From: Xaviernesmea oryzae
GTDB taxonomy: Bacteria > Pseudomonadota > Alphaproteobacteria > Rhizobiales > Rhizobiaceae
Direction of reading: 5' to 3'
Length of the DNA: 64,000 nt
Assembly (NCBI RefSeq): GCF_900109605.1
Contig: NZ_FOAM01000001.1
Coordinates: forward strand, 186,001 to 250,000
Positions 35,033-47,864 of the stretch are shown here, in pieces; the stretch's first letter is position 1, and the number at the start of each line of letters is the position of its first letter. Made by a program: the position numbers and the translations under genes. A model generated the notes under the pieces. That model was given only the letters and a program-made list of their open reading frames with translations. It had not been told where the DNA came from and searched no databases.

Positions 35033-35244
35033 GGGGGTCTGGGATGGGTCTTGCGCCTTTAGTTTTCTCGCCCAGCGCCGTCTCTTGTTTGCGTGACCAA
35101 GCGTGGCTGAGCTCGCGGCCCCATCACCTTGGCAGCGTGATAGTCCAAGCGACACGCAAAGGCGAAGCCGTGAACTTCCAAACGACAGACAAGCGGACGT
35201 CAAAGTTTCCTCAGAATTCGGCTGATGCTCGTGCTCTTTTAGTC

Positions 35245-38007
35245 TTACTGGCGGGATAGGGTGTCCTCAGACAGCCGCTCAATCATCGCGTCACGCTCTG
35301 CGATAAGACGGCCCATTTCCTGCATGGCATCCCAGCGTTCATCGATCATCGCCTTCATGGCGACAATCGTTTCATCACGTTCCCTGATCATGAGTTCCAT
35401 GTTCTGCATGGCATTCCATCTTTCGTCGATCATCTTGGTCATGGCTTCGATCGCCGCGTCACGCTCCTTGATCAAATTCTCCATGGATCTTATGGCAGCC
35501 AACCGCTCTCGATTAAGCTGCTCCGCGGCTTCGAGCTTGGCGCTGCCTTGCTGGTTCTGCATACCAATGAGCGCGGAGAGCGCAGCGATGAAGCGTTTAT
35601 GCTTGGCGGGAGGCTCCACCTTCAGTGTGTCAGGAGCCGCATGATCGGCAATTAATGGTAGGGGCGTTTCGTCGAAAAACTGACCGCTGCAAATCTGTCG
35701 GTCGATCTCCTGAATTTCAGAAAATTCGGCTTCGGTCAGGAAATGTGTTGGCAGATCCGCTGCCTCCAGACGGAATTCCATCGCCGAGTAGACGATAGCA
35801 TTCGCCTGAGCCCGCTCCCAAATGCTAGAAACCCAGCCTTCATATTGGACATAAGCAGCCGTTTTCATTGGGCTTTTTGAGATTTTAATCTGATCGGCTT
35901 CAAACGGCATGGAATTGAATTGTGTCATCCCCGATGCGAATGGCCTGTCTGGCTTTGGCCATCGATGACGTTCAATCGTCATTGCGCGCTTGAGCGCAGC
36001 CGAGGCGCCAAGGCTTGCAGCGGTTACCGCCTGCGGCCAAAGCGCGCGACCGGCGATATGCTCCACCGCATCATCGTCCACTCCCACAACACCATCTATA
36101 GCCGCAGAGCGAAGAACTTCATCGGAGCCGAAGTCCGAAACGTTTGATACGCTGGAGTAGAGACGTGCAACTTCCTTGTCCGGGAAAACAAGGAACTTGA
36201 ACATTAGCTGGATGATGAGCTCACGGAACGCAGAAGCCGAAAGTCCATATGCCTCACACAACGCGCCGTAACGTGCAGTATAACCCAGAATCGATGTCTG
36301 GATCTTCGAGATAAGAAGGTCGTCACGCTCTTCCTGAGGATCTCGTTTTACCTTGGTCACTGGACGGACGATGCCTTCATCGTCCTCGTCAAATCCAATG
36401 CATGATCCATGCGGAGAGCGGCTGAGGTTCTCGAGAATATGCGGATACCAGAGGATGGGATGCGGTAAGGCCGAACGATTATCGATATCGGCAAAGTGCC
36501 AACGAACTGAATTCCGCGGCGTCACCTTCCAGTGCGCCTTCAAGGTCGTGCCAGCATAGAGGCCGACCAAACGATCCGGATAGGCGCGTTGATCCAAGCC
36601 GGTCGACAAGTTCTCTTGAATCTGAGCAGACCAGCCAAGATCGATAAAGAGCTTGGTCGTGCCGTCTAGAATGCCCTGCTGCTGCATGAAGCTTTCAAAG
36701 CGATCGCCTTCTTTGCGAAGGCGTGCCAATGCTTCGGATTCATTGACAAGATCAACGACGCGTTGGAAGGGCGACCAATCCCACAAGGGACTGTGAAGAA
36801 CCTGATCCGGGCTGCTGATGCCGGCGCCTTGTGCGATCTGATCGAGCTCTTCCTCAGAGGCAGACAGGAAGGAGAGAAGGTGGCGGAGCGTGTTTCCGCC
36901 ATTTGAAATGGCGCCAACCATTTCACGAAGGCCGATGCCCTTTTCGCTAAGTCCAAATTGAAGGCTTGTCAGACGAGAAGACGGAAAATAATGAAAAGTC
37001 GCCGTTCGCGACGGTTGTCTTTGTGCCGTCTGGTCGCGCAGACCTTCGACGACCTTGCGCAGAAAAAGGCCTTCTCGCGCAGCAAAAAGAACATGATGGA
37101 CGCCCAGTTCTGCGATTGTCTCCTCGATCCGGTGCGCGAAATTTGCAAAAAACGGACCAAGATATTTCGAGACCGAAACATCCTCGACGGAATGAGACTG
37201 AAATTTGAAGCCGCATAACGCTCGATAAAGCGCCGCAGGCAGGAACGCGGCATCGGCCTGAGCACGGTCGAAATGCGCTCTGAGATCAGCTCTCTCCGCC
37301 TCGACGTCATCGACAAAGTAATGGATTGACTGGAAACCCAATTTTGCGGGTTCGTGCACGTCGGCATGCTGGTCATCGCCAATGAAGACGATCCGAGCCG
37401 GATCCCATTGCTTGTCCTCAAGTAGCCTCTTAAAAAGAGATCCTGTGCGTTTCAACTGTCCAACGTCGGATGAGACATGACCGAAGTCGAAGTAGTCAAA
37501 TAAGTTATTGAACTTCAAAAGTGGTTCGACGACACGTTTGCCCATGTACATGTCTGAGAGAAAAAAAAGCGTGGCCTTTTTTTTCTTCAGCTTGTCGAGC
37601 AGGCGCCTGGCGTACGGTAAAGCGACGCAGACCGAAAATTCGGCGGCCTCCAGCTCTGCGTAAAGCTGTTCCTCATCGATTGTAAGATCGAGCAACTTTA
37701 GTTCGGCTACCCATGCCCGAAAAAGATCAGGCGTCAGAACTTCATAGTCGAGACCTATCTGTGTATTACGCTGGCAAGACGCGTGGTAAGCCCTTTCGTA
37801 GGCGCCAAAAATTTCCGCATGGCGCTCTTCAGAGCCGAGAAGCTTCTTTGCCAGCCGACGGCACTTGAACGTCAGTTCGATCTCCTTGGGGATCGTGCGG
37901 CCAATCAGCGTGTCGAAAATATCAAAGCCTACGTAGGCATGCCCATGAGCCGCGATAATTTCATCGACCTTTCGGCAGATGACGAATTCAAGTTCATGGG
38001 CCTTCAT
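35245..38007 (-). CDS. HAD-superfamily protein with C-terminal coiled-coil repeats
   Basis: The protein has 920 residues. Residues 25-235 form a HAD domain like COG5610: GFDIFDTLIG with Asp29 as nucleophile, LFFLSDMYMG, a Lys in GQLKRTGSLF and VFIGDDQHADVHEPAKLG. Residues about 270-640 are a second conserved region (FFANFAHRIEETIAELGVHH, 20 residues) seen with such HAD domains in glycan loci. The end (about 815-920) is a coiled coil with two near-identical 28-residue units (846-873 and 874-901; ERDETIVAMKAMIDERWDAM). The start overlaps the stop of the GT4 gene (ATGA). The substrate is unknown; a sugar-phosphate or lipid-linked phosphate role is a guess. Confidence 0.82.
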   Translation of the reverse strand: MKAHELEFVICRKVDEIIAAHGHAYVGFDIFDTLIGRTIPKEIELTFKCRRLAKKLLGSEERHAEIFGAYERAYHASCQRNTQIGLDYEVLTPDLFRAWVAELKLLDLTIDEEQLYAELEAAEFSVCVALPYARRLLDKLKKKKATLFFLSDMYMGKRVVEPLLKFNNLFDYFDFGHVSSDVGQLKRTGSLFKRLLEDKQWDPARIVFIGDDQHADVHEPAKLGFQSIHYFVDDVEAERADLRAHFDRAQADAAFLPAALYRALCGFKFQSHSVEDVSVSKYLGPFFANFAHRIEETIAELGVHHVLFAAREGLFLRKVVEGLRDQTAQRQPSRTATFHYFPSSRLTSLQFGLSEKGIGLREMVGAISNGGNTLRHLLSFLSASEEELDQIAQGAGISSPDQVLHSPLWDWSPFQRVVDLVNESEALARLRKEGDRFESFMQQQGILDGTTKLFIDLGWSAQIQENLSTGLDQRAYPDRLVGLYAGTTLKAHWKVTPRNSVRWHFADIDNRSALPHPILWYPHILENLSRSPHGSCIGFDEDDEGIVRPVTKVKRDPQEERDDLLISKIQTSILGYTARYGALCEAYGLSASAFRELIIQLMFKFLVFPDKEVARLYSSVSNVSDFGSDEVLRSAAIDGVVGVDDDAVEHIAGRALWPQAVTAASLGASAALKRAMTIERHRWPKPDRPFASGMTQFNSMPFEADQIKISKSPMKTAAYVQYEGWVSSIWERAQANAIVYSAMEFRLEAADLPTHFLTEAEFSEIQEIDRQICSGQFFDETPLPLIADHAAPDTLKVEPPAKHKRFIAALSALIGMQNQQGSAKLEAAEQLNRERLAAIRSMENLIKERDAAIEAMTKMIDERWNAMQNMELMIRERDETIVAMKAMIDERWDAMQEMGRLIAERDAMIERLSEDTLSRQ
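35305..35472 (-). repeat. Two 84-bp coding repeats in the HAD protein gene
   Basis: Units 35389-35472 and 35305-35388 each code for 28 residues (four heptads) with ERD-(6)-AM-(4)-DERW-(1)-AM spacing; a partial third unit follows. They extend the C-terminal coiled coil. Confidence 0.75.
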
Positions 38008-39251
38008 GCAAATTTCCTGTCAGCAGCTTCAATCAATGATTCAAACAGCCGCCTATAATCGTCGGCCATTCGTGTTCGTGTGAAATCGCGTTCGACCGTG
38101 GCCCGCCCGGCTTTGCCCCAGTCGCTGAGCTTGCCGGAAGCAAGAGCTTCCTTCACACATGCCAGCAGCGCCGCATTATCTCCGGTCGGACAAAGAAGGC
38201 CGGTTGCGCCACTCTCGACCTGCTCTGAAACACCTCCGGTCTGGAAGCCGAGAATCGGCAAACCGCAGGACATTGCCTCCAAAACCGAAAGCGGGTGATT
38301 TTCGGCAAGCGACGTAAACACGTAGGCGTCCGCCGCGCTGAGAACCTCCGCCATCTTATCGGCAGTGTGAACATAGCCTGAAAAGACGACATTGAAGCCC
38401 TTGGTCTTTTCCAAGATCTCCGGATTTATATTGCCGATCAAAAGAAGCGTGACATCCGCCCGATTCAATTTCGTCAGAACGTCGATGACCGCCTGCACGT
38501 TCTTGCGTTCGTCTGCCAAATGGCCTGAAATTGTCGTCAGAACATTGTGATGGTCTGGTATATCAAGCCGCTGCCTAACGATGTCCCTGCTACGCGGAAA
38601 GAAAAACTTCGTGTCGATGCCGTTTGGAATGATCTGCACGGGCCTTCGAAGCATGCCGGAACCTTCAGCCTGCCGCGCCATCCATCGTGACGGAGAGACA
38701 ATATGAATCTCGCCTGACGAATGCGCCCTTGTCTTCATCTTATGGTTGATCCAGGTTGTGTCCCATTTTGTATCAACGGGCCAGCGTCCGAGCTGAGGAC
38801 ATTTTCCACAATGCTTTGGCAATATATAGCGTTTGCAATCCATCGGATAAAGGCAGCCGCCTGTAAAAGGCGAGCAATCGTGTAGCGTCCACACTGTTGG
38901 AACCAGCTTGGCTAGCTTCTCGATGGTTTTCACGGATATAGCGGAAGAAATATCATGAAAATGGACCACGTCGAATTCAAATTTATCGACTTCAGTGCGC
39001 AAGTTTTCAGCCTCGAAAGGAAAAACCTCGGCCAAGGACAGTTCGCGCTTTAGGCCTTCATTAAGCGCAGCATAAAGGCTGCGCTGTACGCCGTATATAT
39101 TGCGGCGATAGTAGTCATATCCCTTTTCAGCCCAGTATGTATAATGTAACGTTGGCAATCCCGACAAGCGGAAATCCTCCGCGAGCATCTCTGCAACTGC
39201 GCTCGCGCCACCACCAGCTTTATCGGCTTTACTTATCTCACATATCTTCAT
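38004..39251 (-). CDS. GT4 glycosyltransferase
   Basis: The protein has 415 residues. The N-terminal lobe (ADKAGGGASAVAEMLAEDFR, 20 residues) and VWTLHDCSPFTGGCLYPMDC (20 residues) are typical of colanic-acid and capsule GT4 enzymes (WcaC/WcaL-like), including the Cys-rich CLYPMDC-(13)-CPQL element. The donor lobe has SLAENHPLSVLEAMSCGLPI (20 residues) with the Glu pair, and GGVSEQVESGATGLL. It is the first gene of a two-gene unit with the HAD protein (ATGA overlap). It should act on the same repeat unit as the other transferases of the locus. Confidence 0.9.
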   Translation of the reverse strand: MKICEISKADKAGGGASAVAEMLAEDFRLSGLPTLHYTYWAEKGYDYYRRNIYGVQRSLYAALNEGLKRELSLAEVFPFEAENLRTEVDKFEFDVVHFHDISSAISVKTIEKLAKLVPTVWTLHDCSPFTGGCLYPMDCKRYILPKHCGKCPQLGRWPVDTKWDTTWINHKMKTRAHSSGEIHIVSPSRWMARQAEGSGMLRRPVQIIPNGIDTKFFFPRSRDIVRQRLDIPDHHNVLTTISGHLADERKNVQAVIDVLTKLNRADVTLLLIGNINPEILEKTKGFNVVFSGYVHTADKMAEVLSAADAYVFTSLAENHPLSVLEAMSCGLPILGFQTGGVSEQVESGATGLLCPTGDNAALLACVKEALASGKLSDWGKAGRATVERDFTRTRMADDYRRLFESLIEAADRKFA

Positions 39252-39419
39252 TTTTATACCGCTGGAAGCGAAACTGAGGTTTATTTAAGTCACACTTAAT
39301 AGTTAGTGCTTGACGTGACGACCTTCATGTCGGTGTTATGCATAAAAGCGTGTGCTCCCTCAAGTCCGTGCATTGCCGATATGGATTTCGGTTTGATCCT
39401 GCGGCAAATGTGCCAAGGG

Positions 39420-40535
39420 TCAGAGACCCAAGGCTGTACGAAAAGATGTTTTGACTTTTTCGCTCATGCTGACATCTCCGCTCTCCGAAATTGTAAAGAA
39501 CTCGCCAGAAGCGAATTGGAGCCGCACTCCTTTTTGAATCCCTTCGATGACGAGAGTCTCGTCTGGGTCTGCATAAATTTGCGTGTCCTGCCCAAAGACA
39601 ACACCCGATTTCGGACCGGCAGCAGGTAGGGTTACAGCGCCTTCTTTAAAGGTGGTTTTCGATAGGTCGATTCCGCGGCGGACGACGCCATTGTCTAGTT
39701 CGATCAGTGTTGCATGTTCGTGAAGAGCGTCGCGAACGATCATTCCCCATGTCCATGCACCTCGCCTTGTCTCAGAGGTTCTTGTCGAATCATCCGTATC
39801 TTCGTTACGAAGCTCGATGGCCGCGGTATTTCGAGAACCGAAACCAACGATTTGCAAGCCAACCTTTGCCATTGGCCCCGGCAGAAGATCGGACTTTTTG
39901 CCCCAGTCGAGCCCGGCATTGAGCACGTCGATTTCCAAGCCGATAAGCGCAGCATCGAATTGTTCGTCTGTGTATTCCGGAATACCTTCCGGCTTGTAGG
40001 GCTGCCAACGCACAGGCCATGATCGCGCGCTTAAGAACCCACCCCATGATTTTGCTCCCGGCGCAAAAGCCCCTGAGTCGCCCCAGATCGCAACACCGTT
40101 GAGGGAATTGGAGAAGTTAAATACCTCGCTTAGGAAATTTTGATAATGATTATGCTGATGCCTGTAATCTTCGGAAGGCAGGGCTCCTCCCGGAGCTGAC
40201 TGCAAGCTATGCGGCTCGCTTTTCCAGTTTTCAATCGGCGTAGAATTGGTGATCGTATCGGAGATCACGACGTTCTTGGCCAGTCCTGTATCCAGATGGG
40301 AGTATTGTGACCAAATGCCTTCTTTTCGGGGGTGATTCCCTTTCAGTAGCGTCAGGCGTGACCCATATCGCAGATCAACCGCTGTGACCGACTCCGGAAT
40401 TTTTTCAAAGATTGTTCCCTTTTCAACATCCGGAAGAATGAGGCAAATTCCTCCCCCAAGTTCCGCCAGATGGTCGAGAATCGACTGTGCAACACGAACA
40501 TCATATTTGGTAATGACGCGAAAATAGCTTTCCAT
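39420..40535 (-). CDS. Protein of unknown function, surface- or tail-like C-terminus
   Basis: A 371-residue protein without signal peptide or membrane segment. The first 90 residues look like an alpha/beta domain (VRVAQSILDHLAELGGGICL, 20 residues). The middle and end are rich in Gly, Ser and beta-prone residues. WGDSGAFAPGAKSWGGFLSA (20 residues), ALIGLEIDVLNAG and GSRNTAAIELRNE recall the head or collar regions of phage tail and depolymerase-like beta-structured proteins; this similarity is from memory and weak. It lies at the edge of the glycan locus, 168 bp before the GT4 gene on the same strand. It may be a glycan-active or surface protein, but nothing more can be said. Confidence 0.6.
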   Translation of the reverse strand: MESYFRVITKYDVRVAQSILDHLAELGGGICLILPDVEKGTIFEKIPESVTAVDLRYGSRLTLLKGNHPRKEGIWSQYSHLDTGLAKNVVISDTITNSTPIENWKSEPHSLQSAPGGALPSEDYRHQHNHYQNFLSEVFNFSNSLNGVAIWGDSGAFAPGAKSWGGFLSARSWPVRWQPYKPEGIPEYTDEQFDAALIGLEIDVLNAGLDWGKKSDLLPGPMAKVGLQIVGFGSRNTAAIELRNEDTDDSTRTSETRRGAWTWGMIVRDALHEHATLIELDNGVVRRGIDLSKTTFKEGAVTLPAAGPKSGVVFGQDTQIYADPDETLVIEGIQKGVRLQFASGEFFTISESGDVSMSEKVKTSFRTALGL

Positions 40536-40991
40536 TTCATTCCTCGGATTTTAGTCGTCGCTATACGGCTGCGTCGATGTATTGTGTCTGAGGCGCAACT
40601 TTAGGTCCCGCCCTTTTGGGCGATCTAATGGCCTATGCTTGAGCATCCATCCGGGTAAACGGCTTTGGCGCCCATAAGATCTCCATTCTATCAAGGTGCT
40701 GGGATACCATGTCAGCGCCGAAATAGAGCTGAATGTTGATTCGGTCTCTCTTCTAGGCCTAAATTTTAGCGCATGTCATCATAGAGAGGCTGCAGCATCC
40801 ATTTCGCAATACGCATCTCGTTCAAATAACGGTGGGACGGCCTGAGAGCCATGCCGTTACGGCGCGCGGCCTATCGTTGTGAAGGAGCGTCGGCTTAAGA
40901 AGTTTCCCGCGCACACACGCCTGCTTTCTCACGTCCTACCTCGAGCGCATTTGACACATCGCCGTTGAAATGCTGCATTCCTTGAGCGCTC
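40536..40991. other. Intergenic region at the right edge of the glycan locus
   Basis: About 450 bp with no supported gene. A short hairpin, GCCC-TTTT-GGGC, lies near 40610-40622. This stretch separates accessory sequence from the ndvA-pyc core region and may mark the locus boundary. Confidence 0.5.
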
Positions 40992-41021
40992 AAACGAAAC
41001 CCCCGGCCTTTCGACCGGGGG
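40992..41021 (-). terminator. Rho-independent terminator of ndvA
   Basis: On the minus strand, CCCCCGG and CCGGGGG (41015-41021 and 41000-41006) pair around an 8-base loop and are followed by TTTCGTTT. It lies 30 bp after the ndvA stop. Confidence 0.85.
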
Positions 41022-41049
41022 CTCATGTCTCTTAGGTCGCGCTTTGCGC

Positions 41050-42807
41050 TCAGGCAGCGGTCTGGGCGCGGCGGACGTCGTCGTCCGTCAGGATGCCGCT
41101 GGCCCGCAGCAGGGCGGCGAAGCGGCCGTTGGACTGGCTGAGCTCGTTGAAGCCGCCCATTTCCATGATCCGGCCACGATCCATGAAGAGGACCAGGTCA
41201 GCCTCGCGGACCGTCGACAGGCGGTGCGCGATGATGAAGGTGGTGCGATCCTTGCGCAGGTTGTCGATCGCTTCCTTCACCCGGTTTTCCGTTTCCACGT
41301 CAAGCGCGGAGGTGGCTTCGTCCAGCACCAGGATCGGCGCGTTCTTCAAGATCGCACGGGCGATTGCGATGCGCTGGCGTTCGCCACCCGACAGGCGGTT
41401 GCCGCGTTCGCCGACCTTGGTGTCGAAGCCCGTGTTGCGGGCGTCGATGAAGTCGGCGGCGGCGGCGGCCGCAGCGGCATCGCGGACATCCTCAAGCGAG
41501 GCATCCTCGCGGCCCAGGCGAATATTGTCCGCAATCGACCGGTTGAGCAGGCCGGCATCCTGAAAGACCGTGGCGATCGACGAGCGCAGCGACTTGCGGG
41601 TCACCGTGGAGATGTCGACGCCATCGACCAGGATCTTGCCGGCGCTCGGCTCATGAACACGCTGCAGCAGGTTGATCAGCGTGGTCTTGCCGGCGCCGGT
41701 CGGGCCGACGATGGCGATCGTCTGGCCGGCCTTGGCCGTGAAGGACACATTGTGCAGGCCTTCCGTCGAGTTCGGGAAGCTGAAGGAGACGTCGCGGAAC
41801 TCGACCTCGCCCTTGACGGCACCCAATTCGCCGGCGGTTTCAGGCTCTTCGCGGTCACGCACCGAGTCTTCCAGGCCGAAGAAGTCTTCCAGCTTGGCGC
41901 GGGCTTCGAAGATCTGCGTCACGAAGGCCTTCATCTGGTCCAGGCGGCCGATCAGCAGGGTAGCAAAGCCGATGAAGGCGATGACGTCCCCGATGGCCAG
42001 TTCGCCCTTCTGCACGAGATAAGTGCCGATCACGAGAATGGTCATCATCGAGATGGTCGAAGCCATACGGTTGAGGCCGCTGGCCAGAGCCCACCAGTCG
42101 AGAACCGGCAGCTGGGCGGAAATCAGCTTCTGCGTGAAATTCTTCAGCTCGCGGGTTTCAGCTTCGATGCGGTTGTAGCTATGGATGACCGAGACGTTGC
42201 TGATCGAGTCCGACACATGGCCGAAAACCGTGTGATAGTGATCCTCGACAGCCGCCTGGCCTTCCTTCGTGCGGTCCATCACCAGCTTGCCGATGACGAC
42301 ATAGAGCGCGCCGAGAACGACGAGGACGAGCGACAGGCGATAGTCCATGCTGAAGGCGGTCGGCACCAGCAGGACCAGCGCGACAGCCGTTGCCAGATGC
42401 TGGCGCATGAATTCAAGCCACAGGCCGAACAGCGTCTCGCAAGCGCGCAGCAGCGTGTGCAGCGCACTGGAGGTGCCGCGCTGGCTATGCCAGGAGAGCG
42501 GCATGGAGATGATGCGGCCGAAGGCTTCGGTGATCAGCGTCGAGCGGCGCACATGCGCCAGCCGGTCGGCTTCACGCGCCACCAGCACGAAGGCGATCGT
42601 GTTGAACAGGCCGAGGCCCGCCCACATCAGCAGCATCGGCGTCACCGTCGTCTTGTTGGTGATCGCATCGATGATGCGTCCGAACAGGATCGGTTCCGCG
42701 ATGGTGATCGCGGCCAAGACGACGTTGGCCAGCACGATCGCGCTGACGCGGACCTTGTGCACGCCGAGATACCGCAGCGCTCGGATGTAGACTTGGAACA
42801 ATGTCAC
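41050..42807 (-). CDS. ndvA: Cyclic beta-1,2-glucan exporter, ATP-binding/permease (NdvA/ChvA)
   Basis: The product has 585 residues, close to NdvA/ChvA. GTG 42807 is taken as start because GAGGA lies 8 nt before it and the family begins VTLFQVY-RALRYL. Six membrane helices lie in residues 15-310. The ATPase part has Walker A VGPTGAGKTTL, the LSGGERQR signature, Walker B ILVLDEATSALD and a His switch AHRLS. ChvA/NdvA exports cyclic beta-1,2-glucan to the periplasm; loss harms osmotic adaptation, motility and plant attachment in Agrobacterium and Sinorhizobium. An Ala-rich stretch (AAAAAAAADF) in the ATPase domain is notable. The synthase gene (ndvB/chvB) is not in this window. Confidence 0.94.
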   Translation of the reverse strand: MTLFQVYIRALRYLGVHKVRVSAIVLANVVLAAITIAEPILFGRIIDAITNKTTVTPMLLMWAGLGLFNTIAFVLVAREADRLAHVRRSTLITEAFGRIISMPLSWHSQRGTSSALHTLLRACETLFGLWLEFMRQHLATAVALVLLVPTAFSMDYRLSLVLVVLGALYVVIGKLVMDRTKEGQAAVEDHYHTVFGHVSDSISNVSVIHSYNRIEAETRELKNFTQKLISAQLPVLDWWALASGLNRMASTISMMTILVIGTYLVQKGELAIGDVIAFIGFATLLIGRLDQMKAFVTQIFEARAKLEDFFGLEDSVRDREEPETAGELGAVKGEVEFRDVSFSFPNSTEGLHNVSFTAKAGQTIAIVGPTGAGKTTLINLLQRVHEPSAGKILVDGVDISTVTRKSLRSSIATVFQDAGLLNRSIADNIRLGREDASLEDVRDAAAAAAAADFIDARNTGFDTKVGERGNRLSGGERQRIAIARAILKNAPILVLDEATSALDVETENRVKEAIDNLRKDRTTFIIAHRLSTVREADLVLFMDRGRIMEMGGFNELSQSNGRFAALLRASGILTDDDVRRAQTAA

Positions 42808-43387
42808 TGTCTTGTCCTCGTGGAACCTGTTTTGCTCGTTCACGCCCTAAGGAGGGATTGGCGGAGCGATGCAATTGTTAAATCGGCCGGGCTTATGCTC
42901 TCAGGCGTTGTTCGCCTTCGCTTCGGGCTCATCCCGGTCTGAAGCGTCCTGGCGCGACGGCGACGAAACGAAATTTGCGCTCGAAGAAGAATGCAACCTT
43001 ATGTTAAGGCCGGCTGGAACAGATTTGCCTGTTCAAGGCGCGGCCGGATTAGGTGGCCTCTTCCTGCGACGCGAACCGATCGGTCGTCATCGATCCCTGA
43101 CGGATGACCCGGACTATCGCGTTTGCAACATGAATGGGTGCTGAACGGGACGTTCATGCTGCGTCGCAAGGATAAATAATGATGCTGAGAGCCAGTCGCC
43201 GGCGGCCGAGCGTGGTTGCAGCGGATAATTTTCCTGACGCAGGACAGGCGCACCTGGCAGCAGGACAGATGCTCCGTGCCGCGCAGGCGGCGATGTGCTC
43301 CGCCGGCGGCGTTCGGGCCACGTCTCGCTTTGGCTGCGCGCATGCGCGCTCAGCGCCGTGGCTGCAGGCGTCGAGGGGAGGCTGCGG
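42808..43387. other. Divergent intergenic region, ndvA to luxR
   Basis: 580 bp between the two start codons. Several ORFs of 70-110 codons lie here, without signatures. Promoters of both genes must be inside. I did not find a convincing lux-box palindrome. Confidence 0.5.
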
Positions 43388-44119
43388 GTGAAGATTTCGC
43401 TGCTCGTTCATGTGCTTGCCCTTATCGAGGAGCTGAGCGAGGAGCCGTCCGTGATCGCGGAATTCGAGCGGCTGATCGAACGCTATGGCCTCAATTTCTA
43501 TGCCTTGAGGCGACGCAGCCTGCCGGGGGAAACGGTGGAGGCCGGACGGGCCGACAGGATGCTGGCGGGGCGCTGGCCCGAGGGTTGGGACAGGCTGTAT
43601 GTCGGGCGCAATTATCGTCTCATCGATCCGGTGTCCCGGCATCTGACCGAGGCGCGCCATGGTTTTCGCTGGCGCGAAGCCCTGGCCGTTCCCATGCCCG
43701 ATGCGTTGCGACGGCGAATCGACCGCATGCTTGCCGATGCGCTGGCGCATGGGCTGGCGGATGGCTATGCCTTTCCCATCCATGGCGCCCGCGGTCTCAT
43801 CGGCAGCCTGGTCCTCGCCGGCGCGCCTGTCGAACTCGGTCCAGTGGAAATGGCGCTGTTTGAAACCATGGCGCACAAGCTTTTCTGGCGTCTCCAGCCC
43901 GAGGCAGGGCCGGCGCATAGGGCGGTCGAGCTGACGGGACGCGAGGAGGAAACGCTGCGTTGCCTGGTTGAAGGCATGACGTCGCCCGAGATCGCGCAAC
44001 GCCTGTCGATCTCGGCGCACACAGTCGACTGGTACGTCAATCGTCTGCAAACCAAGCTCAAGGCCCGCAATCGCCACCATGCCGTGGCGCGTGCCTTCCG
44101 ATTGGGTTTGGTCCTTTAA
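43388..44119 (+). CDS. LuxR-family regulator with acyl-homoserine-lactone-type domain (LuxR solo)
   Basis: The product has 243 residues from GTG 43388, with GGGAGG at about 7 nt. Residues 20-160 form an autoinducer-binding domain. With this start the ligand residues fall at Trp67, Tyr71, Asp80, Pro81 and Trp95, the same order and spacing as TraR Trp57, Tyr61, Asp70, Pro71 and Trp85, so AHL binding is plausible. Residues 178-240 are the LuxR HTH (ELTGREEETLRCLVEGMTSP, 20 residues; SAHTVDWYVNRLQTKL). No luxI gene is in the window. It sits between ndvA (divergent) and pyc, 150 bp before pyc. Confidence 0.9.
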   Translation: MKISLLVHVLALIEELSEEPSVIAEFERLIERYGLNFYALRRRSLPGETVEAGRADRMLAGRWPEGWDRLYVGRNYRLIDPVSRHLTEARHGFRWREALAVPMPDALRRRIDRMLADALAHGLADGYAFPIHGARGLIGSLVLAGAPVELGPVEMALFETMAHKLFWRLQPEAGPAHRAVELTGREEETLRCLVEGMTSPEIAQRLSISAHTVDWYVNRLQTKLKARNRHHAVARAFRLGLVL

Positions 44120-44268
44120 CAGCGAAAAATCGCGCCAAACGCCGACTTGAATCGATTTAAAAAAAATTTGATCCGCTGCAACAGCGAAATTGCAGTCAGG
44201 CCGGCAAAGCGCTAACCTCTTTTGCGCTGCAACAAGCATGTGCTTCAAGTCTTCAGGGGGAGTTTGAC

Positions 44269-47724
<3,456 letters not shown>

Positions 47725-47739
47725 GAGCCGCGATGATGG

Positions 47740-47772
47740 GCAGCCGCGTCGGGGCAAGACGTGGCTGCTTTT
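47740..47772 (+). terminator. Rho-independent terminator of pyc
   Basis: GCAGCCGCGTC (47740-47750) pairs with GACGTGGCTGC (47758-47768, one G-U pair) and is followed by TTTT, 15 bp after the pyc stop. Confidence 0.8.
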
Positions 47773-47864
47773 CCGGCAGGATAACGCCAAGATCGGGGCG
47801 GGAGCATCAAGAGCAAAGAGCGCTCGGTTGCTGTCTGAATTTGCTGGCCGAGACCAGCTCGATC

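Noticed and set aside
41044-42942. 632-codon plus-strand ORF opposite ndvA
   Set aside because: It is antisense to an intact ABC exporter and has low-complexity, Asp/Gln/His-rich translation.
42999-43343. ORFs between ndvA and luxR
   Set aside because: They are Arg/Cys-rich without domains and lie in the divergent promoter region.
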